From Chrysophaeum taylorii (Eukaryota > Sar > Pelagophyceae > Pelagomonadales > Pelagomonadaceae): 64,000 nucleotides of DNA. The notes under the pieces are model-generated. The model was not told the origin of the DNA. It saw nothing but the letters and a program-made list of their open reading frames with translations, and ran no database searches. Shown one piece after another: positions 10,097 through 20,354 of this stretch (positions are counted from its first letter, which is position 1; each line of letters starts with the position of its first letter). Made by a program: the position numbers and the translations under genes. The stretch covers positions 1-64,000 of the forward strand of contig JAQMWT010000392.1 of the NCBI GenBank assembly GCA_029834535.1, read 5' to 3'.

Positions 10097-11176
10097 AGTT
10101 TATAGCCAACCCCAGACAGCTTTATCCCGATATCCTCATCGCGCTACGATTATCCGCATATTACTTTACACGCTCATAGCCTAGCTTCAGCTGTCCCACG
10201 CAACACTCAGGACGACAGCTTCGACACGTATGTGACAGGCAATTCTGGTTCTCTCATCTTCCAGGAACAGCTCCGCCTTACTCGCTATCATTACGACGAT
10301 CACCTTACCGTGTCGAAACCGATTTGGTTAAATGGTCATATCTCTTCATGGGATAACGCTGGCGCTCCGTCACATCGTCAAACCTTTACTAGCCCAACAT
10401 TAGTCACAATAGAATCTCATCCCTACGGCCACTCTCGCTGTTCGCCTTTCGATCAACCATTGGTCTGCTGCACAATTCCCGACTGCCTGACCCATGATCC
10501 CTACTGTTGTTATCAATTAGACCACCCGTTCTACTCCGATGATCCCCCAGCCACGAAGGATATATCCACCGGCACGCACCGTCCCCTATCTCATCAGTCA
10601 CTGAACACGATGATGATCTGATCTCTCGAACAGAATTCGCCATACTTCGCCATTAGCCTACCTAGCACTTTCCTCCACGTATCCTCTTAGCATCATCCTC
10701 CACTTTTCTTCTTCCTTACGATCGATGCCTTTTCTTTCCTTGATCATTCGCCTCTTCTTGCAATATCCTTTTTATTTTGCTTCCCCTCTCAGCCTATTCC
10801 ACGTTCAACTTCGCGCTCTTTCTCCTTTCTCACTCACACTCCCCTGCTACTCCGCTCTACTCTATCTCTCTCATGCACTTCGCACACTTTCCCTTCCACG
10901 CCTCCTCACAACTCAACGTCTATTTGTCTCTGGCCAGACATTTGTTTTGTTTGTCCCAGATTTCGCTCATCACCGAGTTCAATCTGCGAGGGCGTAGAGA
11001 TAGAAAATTCCATTTAGGGTTAGGAACCCCCCCTCGCACGCACACTAAACAAACCCAAATCGCTGTGTCGAACACCGTGCTGCTCTTTGTGTCGTTAGAG
11101 ACAGGGCAACAAGAGTGGCACTACCACTGCCACCATTCTCTACCAGAGGCAGCAGAGTAATTTTTACTGTTCTCTA
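10097..11176 (+). mobile_element. A2: 5'-truncated copy of the A-family LTR element
   Basis: The sequence aligns with 7,021-8,031 of A1 at high identity (CCAACCCCAGACAGCTTTATCC onward) and ends with an LTR at 10,995-11,176 (TAGAGATAG to TTCTCTA) preceded by the same purine tract. The 5' part and 5' LTR are absent; the copy starts directly after the 3' terminus of Helitron H1. A broken fossil fragment, similar in age to A1 judging by comparable divergence. Confidence 0.75.
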
Positions 11177-12349
11177 ATACTGGTCTTCATTCTCTTTTGT
11201 ATCACCACGCATAGTAGCATTCTGGACTTACCTTCAACCCAGATTAACAACCGTCCACTGATAACAACCCTGGAGACACCTACTTACCAATGAAGATAAT
11301 GACGTTCAGGCTATCAATGCTGCCGACGATCCTACGTCTGAACATGATCAGAGAGAAAGTGTGTTTCCTCATGTGACCTGAGTGGTTTCACTCATTTTTT
11401 GCTGTTCATCCACCGATCATAACTTTCATTGTTTGGCCGTTCTTAATAAAAAGACTGCAACCCCGACTTAACTTACGAGCTTCATTTCGTCGACGTCGCA
11501 TTCAAACGAAACCACGACTCTGCATGAAACATGATGCTCAGGTTGAAGTCTTCCATGCTCGCCACATTTCGAGCAGGCAGAACGTGTGTACTTCATATGA
11601 CCTCTGCAGTTCCACTCTTTTCTTGATGTTCATCTACGGCTTCCTCAGTCTCACCAAATTTCTCAGGAGATGTATATCAGATTGCCTTACATTATTCTAT
11701 ACATTTCGAGGGGGTGCAGAGAGAGAAATCGGCTGACTCCTGCCCTTATTATTCCGTCCGCCGAGAACGCGATCTCTCCATTTTCCTTCTTCTCCTCTTT
11801 TTCACAATCAAGGAGTCCTCTGATTTGTGCTCACGCTCATCACCATATGGTCTAGCGCGTCCTGTAGGTAAGTAGGATGACATGTTAACCTAGGTGTTGT
11901 TGTCCTATGTATAGTCGGTCGTGTGCTGAGGCTAGGGGGACCTACCCTTGTTCCCTGAATTTAACCTGCCAGACTCACGCGGTGAGGCGGGATGGTTCTT
12001 CAGTGACTTTATACCACTGCCTTGCGGAATACTCTGCACAGGCTGGAGTATCCTGAAAAGAGCGCACAAGTCTGTTACTACTACAAGTGAGAACACGTTT
12101 CGGTCGAGCGAGGTTGCTGTCTATAATAGGTCTCCTGCATAATTGAAGTTGCCGAACGCATCGCTCAAGAATGGAGGTAATTCAAAATTATTCTATCGCC
12201 GCCGCCGCCGCCGCCGCCGTCAACGGTTGTCGTCGTCGTCGTCGTCGTTCTCGGGGAGCGTGGAGTTTGTGGTAATCCCCGAAAGTGTCGGGTCGTTCAT
12301 TGTTATTGTTGCAACGGGAGTAGCCGACATCGCGGATCCGGGGAGCACA
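11177..12349. other. No gene supported; downstream flank of the polycystin gene
   Basis: AT-richer than the host genes. Only short ORFs are present. An AATAAA occurs near 11,446 and a CGAGGGGGTGCAGAGAGAGAAA phrase near 11,706 weakly recalls the A-family tract/LTR junction, so part may be older element debris. 12,190-12,260 holds (CCG)n and (CGT)n microsatellites in what should be the 3' flank of the polycystin-like gene. Confidence 0.35.
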
Positions 12350-15063
12350 CTACTTACTGGCCCTCGCGAGGAGGGGCGCGGCAGTAGCGACAAGGGCCAC
12401 GGAGAGGCGCGCGAGGGTGGTAACGTCGTAGCATTTGGCGAAGAGCGAGAGCTCGCGGTTAAGAGCGAGGGCAAGGAGCTCGGCGTCGTGCTCTGATGCC
12501 ATTCGAGGTTCCACGCCGTGCTGTTCGACGATGTTAAAGCAGACGAGTTCCAGGAGGTTCCGGTTTGCGAAGCTCGCGTCGGCGGCGAGGTCGAGGACCT
12601 CCTGGAGCATGGGCTGTGTCAGGACGACGGACGCGGGCGAGTCGTTGCCGAGCGAGACGAGGAGGACTTTGGCGGTGGACGGTGGTTTGGGAAGTTCGTC
12701 GAGGGTACTCTCGTACTCGAGGGTAGTGACGGCCCGGTGGTGACGTGCTCGGGCCGCGAGGACGAGGTCGAGGTCGTTTTGCGAGACGTAAAAGGGCTTT
12801 GGCGGCGAGGTCCAGCCAACGAGCTCGCAGATCAAGGTGACGAGGACTTCTCGGGAAGTGTGGCGAGCTTGGTCCTTGACGGCGGCGTAGGCGTCGACGA
12901 TAATGGCGAGCAGCGCGTTCAACAATACTAAGCTGGAAATGACGAGAAACGTGTAAAAGAAGACGATGATAAAAGCATTGCCGTGGTTTTTGAGGTCTGC
13001 TATCGACCCAAAGTCGCCGAACAGAATGTCGACGAGGCTCATGAGCGAAAAGCCGAGCGTCGAAAATGCGGGCAGGCGTTCGCCGAAGAGTAAGACGCCG
13101 AGCACGGCGTACGTGCCGAGGACGAACACGAAGAGGAAGGCGAAAAACGCGAGGTCCTGCGCAGCCGCGAAGATGGTGCTCGTTGTCAAACCGAGCTTGG
13201 GATGGAAGTGGAGGGTTTTGAGGAATTGCAAGATGGACAAAAAAAAAGAGGCTGCCACCATAGTCACGTAAAAGTCGCCACTTTTGACGACGCGATCGAG
13301 GTCGTCGTAGAGGTCGAACGCGGTCGAAAGGCCCGGGCCGGCTCGCAGCACGCGGCCCACGGCGAAGAAGTCTTGGTAGACTTGGGCGTGAGCCTGGACT
13401 TTGATCGAAGAGCACAAGATTGCGTGCGATATCCACGAACTCGCTAACGCGACTTGCGACGCGAACGAAAGCACGTCAATCCAGTTCATCCAGTCCGTCA
13501 GGTAGGCGGTTGCCCCGTGGCGCAGGATTTCCGCCACTTCGCCCCCAATGCTGTAGAACAAAAAGATCACGTAGATGATCTCGCCGGCGAGACGGCACCA
13601 GTCTCGGGCGTCGTGGTACGGCAACGCGTCTACGAGAGAGATTGACCACGTGGTCGACAACCCGCCGCCGTCGAGGCGCGTCGCGTCGGATTGCACGAGC
13701 GCCAGCAGGCCCGTCTCAGAATTCAAGAGTGCGAGCTTGAACGTGATCTTCCGCGTCTTCAAATCGACGTACGAGCCGTACTCGATCGAGGTCATAAGAT
13801 CTCGATACCGCGACACGTTGAGGTTAACGTCGAAGACAATTGGAAAGTCTTTGACTCTTTGGGATGTCGCACCTTGGCGATAAAAAAAGCCGAAAGGCAC
13901 TCCCCACTCGTTTATTTCTGTCTCGGCGTCATAAAAGTCGTCGATCGCGTTGGACGCGCGATAGACGGGGGCCGCGTCCATAAACGTTGCGTCCGTCCCG
14001 TAAGGTTCGCGCTCGAAACGGTTCGCTTTGTACTGTCGCCGGCGATGACCTGGCAAGAAGCTCCACCGCCACCGATCCGGGTATTTTTGATCTTTCGAAC
14101 AGCTCAGCTCGGGCCGACTCTCGACGCCGTCGATCTTCTGCGGCGAGACGCCGCGCTTCTCGAGGAGTCGTTCGCCCGCCGCGCACTCTTCCGTCTCGTA
14201 CCGAACCGTCGTGAGCATACCCCCAATCAAGACGACGTTAGGCCGCACGTAGTACCTTTCGCGCGCGAGGTTCTGGATGTTCGGAAACATGGGATAAGCT
14301 GCGGTCTCGTTCGGTTCGACTCGGAAAGAGAAACGTTGGTACGGGCTCGACAAGTGCTCGAGACTGCAGTCCCCGCAAAACATGGAGGGCATGTCCTCGT
14401 GAGGCACGGTGGCGCCGGTTCGCACCGTCAGCACGTCTCGCAATGCCTCGTACGCGACGAACGGTACCTTTGGGTGAAAGTCGAAGAAGTGGTCATCGCT
14501 CCGAGAGAACTTGACGTTGTACGGCCAGATCGGCGTGCAGCTGCCGGGAGACGACGAGGTGTCCGCCTCGTCGTCGTCGTCGTCCGCTCCCTGCAAAATC
14601 CTGCGCGCGTACGAGAACGCGCACGCGTCGCCGTCGGCGGTTTCTGAGCCGAGCTCGGCGGGCGAGGTGCAGTCGGACGCCGCGAGCGAGCAGTCGTTCC
14701 CTCCGCTCCCAGTGCACGTGTCCATGCAGCAATCTCCCCCATCCCATCCGCACGAGGCCAGGTTGTTGTTGTTGTCGCACACCGCGTCTCGAATTCCGGT
14801 CGGAGAGCACGCGTCTGACATGAAGAAATGTTGGTTGTCGCTCGCGATCGGACGTAGGTCTGAACCAAACGCGTTCGACAACGACGTTGGAAATGCTGTC
14901 GGCGTCGAGGTTGTTGGCATCGGACTGGCTGATGGGGCGCCAGTCGTCGGGGCCGGCGTAGGCACCGCGGACGCCGTCGGGGACGAGGTCGCGTTGGAAT
15001 CGTCGTCGACAAGCGTGTCGTCGTTGAAGACGACATCGTCGGCAGCGTCGTCCCCCACCAAAA

Positions 15064-15098
<35 letters not shown>

Positions 15099-17093
15099 GT
15101 GGCGGCGGCATCGTCGTCGGCAGAACTGGTGGAGTTGTCGTCGTCGTCACCAGCAAGATTTCGACGACGACGACGAGCACCAACGCGCGAGCAGTAGTCG
15201 TCGTCGTAAGCGCTGCAGTCGTAAGGGCACGAGGCGGTGGTCATGGGATCGCAATTTTTTGTGCATTCCGTCCCCGAGCTCACGACGGCCCAGGTCTTTT
15301 CGCGGACGAGAGCCCACGAAACGCCACCGAGGCCCGCCGGGTTGCAGTCGGGCGCGACGCTGAGCCTGTAGCTCGAGGTTGCGCAGAGACGCACTTCCCA
15401 ATAGTCCTCGTGGCTGGTGGCATCGTCGTCGTAAAAATAGGCGCGGGGCGCAACGTCCTCGATGACAACCTCGCCCGTGACATCGTCGATGATTTCGAGG
15501 GTCGCCTCGTTCCAGCCGCCGTCCTGGAAGTTGTCGGCGACGACAACGTAGTACGTCTCGCCGCAATCGGACGAGAACGTGAACCAATAATCGTCGGCGA
15601 GCGTTCGGTTCGCGCGGTCCTCGACGTCATCGAGGGTCGTGACGTTGCGAGTCGAGTTGACGTTCCACCTATAGAAATATATAGCTTTTTTGTTTTTTTT
15701 TCGCAAAGTGCATCTCTCACCACTCGCCGAGCCAGCGGAGTCCCGTCGAGCGCGCAAAGTCGTAGTAGGAGGCGTCCCACCGCGTGGTCCAGGAGGCCTC
15801 GTCGAAGCAGCGATAGGTCGAGTCGTAGAATTCGCAGCGGCAGGTCTCGGAGTCGGCGCACGGAGCCCACGTCGCACACTCGCCCCAGTTGCCGCCGCCG
15901 ACGTCCTGGCAGACCTGGCCGCGAACGGCCGGGAAGGCTCGCGGAGGCGTCGCGGTCGAGGTCGAAAGATCGGGCCAGGTAAAGTTGGCGTAGACAATGC
16001 GCAGCTCCCACTCGGCCTCGAAGAGATCGAGCTCGATTGGCTGGCCAAAGCTCGTCGAGTTGACGTCGAGCTCGTCCGCGCGATACGGCTTGCCGTCAAC
16101 GAAAATATCGCCGTCGAAGAGACAGAACGTTTCGAAGGCGCCGTACTCGGTGTGGTTGGTAGCGCACAAGTTCCACCCGGCCGCGGGGAGGCGGTCGCTC
16201 GAATTCCAACGATCCGACGTGCGGCCGGCCCAGCCCCACCTTACGGCGGCTTCCGCGTGTTTGGCGGCGTACCAGAGCTTCCAGGGATCGGTGAAGGAGA
16301 CGCGGACTCTTTTGGTGCTCGCGCGGCCGCAGTCGGACTCGCACCCCGTGAAGAGGCGGGCCTCGGCGTTTGCTTGGTAGTACGGCATCTCTTCGGGTTG
16401 ATTGCAGACGCCGTCTCCGCAGATCTCGCCGGCGAAGATGCTGTCGAGAACGTTGGCTTCGATCCACTCCAAAAACGCGGTCTCGTCGGTGAGGTGGCTG
16501 ACGACCTCGACGCCCCCCGATGTGACGGCGGTGGTCATCCCGAACATCTCGCCCTTGATTGCCTGGTACATGTTGGTGCGATCGTAGCCGCCGTAGCCGC
16601 GCTGCGCGACGACGACGACGAGCATCGAGCACGTCGTCGCGAGGTACTTGACCATCTGGAAGTAGCCGCGCTTTTGCTCGAGGTCGGCCCTGACTTGGGC
16701 GTGGACGGCATCGGCCACTTTCCAGGCCGAGTCGAGCACGAGCGTCGCGTCAGCCAAAGCCCGGAACTCATCAGCTCCGTCGACGACGCGGCCGTCGTCG
16801 ACGCTCGCCGCGACGCGGCTCGCCGCGGGCGCGCCGATCTCGTCGTAGACGCGCAGCGCCGAGCTCAAGTTTTGAGCCCCATGACTACTCATACTACACG
16901 TGTGGATTTCCTCGCATCGCCTCGCGTGGTGGCGATAGGCGGCGATGGGGCCATGGAAGATCGGCGAGAGGCGTCCGAGCTGCGCAAACAGTCCCTCGAG
17001 CTGCGAGGCGCATTCCCGCACGCCTTTGAGCCGGGCCGCCCTCGGTTCCGACGACGACGACGACGGCATCCCCGTCGTCGGAGCTATCTTCAT
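12350..17093 (-). CDS. Polycystin-2-like (TRPP) cation channel with LNR repeats
   Basis: A two-exon gene. Exon 1 is 17,093-15,721, the intron is 15,720-15,669 (52 bp, GTGAGA...CTATAG, phase 2), and exon 2 is 15,668-12,350. The spliced length is 4,692 nt, 1,563 residues. Seen in order: a cytosolic N-terminus; a first membrane segment (about 146-163, KYLATTCSMLVVVV); an LNR-like motif (CGDGVCNQPEE, from residue 225); a long extracellular region with Asp-rich and Ser/Thr/Pro-rich linkers; a second, canonical LNR (CGWDGGDCC); a polycystin TOP-type domain (WGVPFGFFYRQ, YVDLKTRKITFKLALLN); then further membrane helices with pore segment MSLVDILFGDFG and final helix VLLNALLAIIVDAY. Family knowledge: PKD2 proteins form Ca2+-permeable tetramers in cilia or plasma membrane. 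The LNR modules are unusual for animal PKD2 but plausible in protists. The start is the first Met of the open frame; an upstream exon is possible. Confidence 0.85.
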
Positions 17094-17261
17094 ATCTCCT
17101 CTCTCCGACGGCGGCGGTTACATCGCGGCGGCGGTTACGGTAGGACGATTTCCGTCCGTTGGATACCTCACGACGGTGATTCGGGTCGGCGCGTCTCGGA
17201 CTGATGGGCCTTGTGGTTGTTGTTGTTGTTGGACGCAGGAAAGAAGAGCCAGGTGGCCGGC

Positions 17262-17360
17262 TTACAAAGGAGAGTGGCGACGAGGGTCCGAACGTCCAGG
17301 AGGGACCGCGCGTGGCTGAGGTGGAGCTTGGGCACCCCCCCCACCGTCGTCGCCGCCATG

Positions 17361-17394
<34 letters not shown>

Positions 17395-18125
17395 CGGAGG
17401 TGGCGACGGAGGATGGGGAGGATGCCGGAGAGCGTGAAGGCGAGAGAGCCCGCCACGAACATGAGGGTCGCCGTGCGGCGGGCCTGGTCGCCGCAGCCGA
17501 GGGCGGGATGGAAGATGACGGAGGCAACGAGGAAAAGCTGGGCACCAAGAAAGTTTGTGGCCGAGGTGGCGATGACGAGGAACCGCGCGTGGGGCTGCGC
17601 CTTGACGTGGTTGAGGAAGCCCGCGAGCACGAAGAGCGCCGAGCCCGCGATGAAGCCGTCAGAACCAACGGCGGGGGCTCGTGGTACGACAGCCACGACC
17701 TCTGGAATGTAGAAGAGGGTAGCCACGACATAGGTCAAGGAGCCCAGCACGTAGGCCGCGTTCATACAAATCTCGTAGGCGTTGGCTCTCGCGGTGATGG
17801 CCTCCTCGAGGTCGAACGCGGCAGCTGCCAGGTATATCGTGTTACCCACGAGAAAGAGGAGGCAGCCCTGGCGCGTCTCGTTGCGCCGGCGGTCGGGAAG
17901 GAAGTCCAATGATCCGAACACGAAAAACACGCCCGCACCCACGGTCATGCGCGCCAACGCGTCCTCCAGCCAATGGAGCTGCTGCTGCAGCCGTTCGGCC
18001 AACATGGGTTCCTCCGCCTCATCCTCCTCCACACTATGGAGCCGCTCGCTCAGCTGCTGCGACAGCCGTACGGCGCGGCTCTTGCTGAACTTGCGCGGCC
18101 TGCGCGGGCTGTCAATCCGTGGCAT
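17262..18125 (-). CDS. Multi-pass membrane protein, YrhK-like
   Basis: 287 residues. After a basic, charged N-terminus (1-60) come about six to seven hydrophobic segments: AGVFFVFGSLDFLP, GCLLFLVGNTIYLAAAAF, AAYVLGSLTYVVATLFYIP, FIAGSALFVLAGFLN, FLGAQLFLVASVIF and LMFVAGSLAFTLSGILPIL. The repeated FxxGSxxF pattern resembles YrhK-domain membrane proteins; the function of that family is poorly known. The C-terminus is a poly-Ser run encoded by the (ATG)n microsatellite at 17,362-17,392, plus Gly/Pro-rich tail. It lies upstream of the polycystin gene on the same strand (168-bp gap). The YrhK assignment is tentative; membrane topology is firmer. Confidence 0.65.
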
Positions 18126-18299
18126 ACGTTTTTCAAGTTTGTTTGTTTGTTGGAGTTCGTCCCTATTTTTTTAAAGCTAGGGGGCTGTGTGTTGGGAGCA
18201 CGAAGGATGTGGGTGGGGTATGAGGGGGGTCGTGCTGCCACGCCCCCCAGGCTTCAGTTCTCGATTCCTTTTTGTTTTTCTCTCATCGAGCGCCCTCCG
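18126..18299. repeat. Fragment of Helitron left-flank sequence, 5' of the membrane-protein gene
   Basis: 18,178-18,245 reads GGGGGCTGTGTGTTGGGAGC and on to GAAGGATGTGGGTGGGGTATGAGGG. This is the same segment that precedes the helicase remnant in units H1, H6 and H9 (about 75% alike). It is a short isolated relic of that family sitting in the presumed promoter of the gene starting at 18,125. Confidence 0.45.
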
Positions 18300-18532
18300 T
18301 AGAGAACGGTAAAAATCACTGTGCCTCTGGAAGAGAATGGTGGCAGTGGTAGTGCTGGCTTTCGCCCTGTCCTCTAACGACACAGAGAGCAGCAGCGACG
18401 TGCTGCCTTTCGTCCTGTCCTCGAGCGGCACAAAGAGCAGCACGGTGTTCGACACGGCGATTTCGGGTTGTTTGGTGTGAGTGTGAGGTCAAGGGGGGTG
18501 GTCCTAACCCTAAATGGAATTTTCTATCTCTA
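18300..18532 (-). mobile_element. Solo LTR of the A family with 5-bp target duplication
   Basis: Reverse-complement copy of the A1 LTR: it starts TAGAGATAGAAAATTCCATT and ends GTTCTCTA. It is flanked by perfect CTCCG repeats (18,295-18,299 and 18,533-18,537), the expected 5-bp target duplication of an LTR element. It is 233 bp, longer than the A1 LTR because of an internal tandem duplication of about 45 bp. Solo LTRs arise by recombination between the two LTRs; this one defines the LTR limits for the family. Confidence 0.85.
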
Positions 18533-18537
18533 CTCCG

Positions 18538-18832
18538 TCTTTTCTTTCCTCCTGCGCCCTCCTTCCTGCTCGCTTCTTCTCCTGCCGTCCCCATTCGCTG
18601 GTTGTCGGGCAGGAAGAGATCCTCCTTCGCGTAGTAATAATTCTTCCTGCTCGCTTCGCGCGCGTGTTCATCCTGATCGATCAATCCCCCATGAAGAAGA
18701 AGAAAGAAGAAGCAGAAGAAGAAGGAGAAATTCATAAAAGCGAGCGAGCGAGCGAGCGAGCGAAAAACGCTCGGCGCGTGCCGCGGCGGATGATGGGTCT
18801 CTCTATTTTCTCCCTCGAAAGAAGAGCAGCGC
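18538..18832. other. Low-complexity intergenic spacer
   Basis: Short ORFs only. Contains AAGAAG-rich sequence (18,690-18,725) and a (GAGC)n run (18,741-18,761). No gene supported. Confidence 0.4.
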
Positions 18833-19705
18833 CTACGCATGTTTGGCGCGCCTCGTCGGGCCGGTCGCCGGTTGGAGACGGGCGAACTGGGCCTTGAGGT
18901 CTTTTATTTCGCGGTCCGCCTGCTTGAGGATGGCCTTCACGCGCTTGCCCGCCGCCTCGAGTTTGTGTTCGAGAATCTGATTCGCGAGCGCGGCGACGAG
19001 GAGGAAAAAGAAGTGGGCTATAGCGAGGAGGGCGAGCTGAGCGGCGATGAGCTTGGCGTAGACCAAGAGGCGCGCCCCAAAGATCCAGCGGAGGAAGGCA
19101 GCTGCGACGAGGGAGGCCGCCTGCTTTTGCCTGGTCTCGAGCTCGGCGAGGCCGAGGGCCGCCGCGGTGACGACGACGTCGAAGATTACTAGGAGATCTA
19201 TCGCGCTAAGGAGCCACGCGGCGAGCGGCATCATGACCAAGCGAAACGCGACGCGCTCCCAGGTCGGCTGGCGCGCGAGCCTTCCGTAGACGGCCGCGCC
19301 GCCGCACGCGGCGATCCCGAGGCCTCGTATCCATCGTCGCCGCATCGCGACGACGACCGCTCCGGTAAGGGCCGTTCGAATGCACGCGACGCCCATCGCC
19401 CGATTCGCGTGAGACCCGATCTCCACCGCCATGTCGTCCGCGTTACCGTCGTCACCAAGGTCCAACCCGAACCGGTCGTACGCGGCGCGTTTCTTCTCAT
19501 CCTTGAGCACCTCGTACGCCTCGTTCATCGCCTTGAACTCCGCCTCGCTCCCGCCCTTGTCCTAAAATCAAAACTCAAGCCTTGCCAACACATACAACGA
19601 CGCACGCACCGGATGAAGCTTGAGCGACAGTCGTTTGTACGCCCGCTTAAGCTCATCGCTCGACGCCCTCGGCGACACCTCGAGCCGATCATAGTACGCG
19701 TCCAT
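18833..19705 (-). CDS. DnaJ (J-domain) membrane protein
   Basis: A two-exon gene. Exon 1 is 19,705-19,610, the intron is 19,609-19,562 (48 bp, GTGCGT...TTTTAG, phase 0), and exon 2 is 19,561-18,833; 274 residues. The intron falls exactly inside the J-domain signature: exon 1 ends KLHP and exon 2 begins DKGG, restoring HPDKGG at residues 31-36. The J domain (1-65, YYDRLEVSPRASSDELKRAY ... AYEVLKDEKKRAAYDRFG) opens the protein. Hydrophobic segments follow (about residues 85-105, 135-180, 200-230) and then a charged coiled-coil tail (KLEAAGKRVKAILKQADREI). Family knowledge: J domains stimulate Hsp70 ATPase; membrane J-proteins recruit Hsp70 to an organelle surface, often the ER. Which membrane cannot be told. 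The start chosen gives the usual J-domain onset; the frame stays open upstream. Confidence 0.85.
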
Positions 19706-20354
19706 GGGAAAGACGTCCGTTGAATCATTCGTGACCCAAAGATCAACGGTCACGAGATCCGACAATAAGACTCGTCGCATAGCTGCTCGTGGTGGCTCGC
19801 GAAATTCATCCGCCGCTTTGTTTTGGGCAACCACGAGCGCGAGCATCGACGGTTCGGTGGCGGTGTGGGCCTCCCGTGCCGTCCTCCGATTTCTAGTTCG
19901 GCATTCGACGACGCTGCGACTCTGCCGCTCCGAACGTGCCCAACATGGCAGTTCGTCCGAATGAATGTTTGTCGAGCTACCACGAAATTGTAGATTCGCT
20001 GCAAGCCGGGCAAAGTCTTTACGTAGTCTTGCCAGAGTAGTGACTAGAGTGAGAGGAAGAGTACCGGTGCCTAGTGCATCCGTGTCCGGTGGATCACTGG
20101 CCGCGGCGCGCCTGTTCCCCCCGCGGGGGAACTCGCGGGGATCTCTGCCCCCCCCGCAGCGGCGCGGGGACGTCCAGGGACGTGGTGGAGCGCCGATGAA
20201 GATGGGAGAAAGAGAAAGGAAGCAAAAGGAGTAGAAAGGGAGAGTCACAGGGGCTACGGCCTGCGGGAGTAGCCGGAGGCGAAGTCGTCGCTGCGCGAGA
20301 ACGTCGCGGTGTCCACCTGGGTGCGCATGTCGGCGACCATCTTGGCGGTTGCTG
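19706..20354. other. Upstream flank of the J-protein gene; no gene supported
   Basis: The minus frame stays open to 20,248 but the translation is Arg/Pro/Ser-rich with no domain. It is probably 5' flank. Contains the GC-rich palindromic stretch at 20,117-20,165 that belongs to the direct repeat described at 20,113. Confidence 0.4.
20113..20148. repeat. Short direct repeat bracketing the copia-like fragment (left)
   Basis: TGTTCCCC, a G/C run, then GGGGGAACTCGCGGGGATCT and CTGC. The same 34-36 bp recur at 23,133-23,166 in the same orientation; sequence outside the repeats does not match. Possibly a remnant of the element's termini. Confidence 0.55.

Noticed and set aside
15690-17204. 504-residue plus-strand ORF
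   Set aside because: Antisense to exon 1 of the polycystin-like gene, which has clear domains and an exact splice fit.
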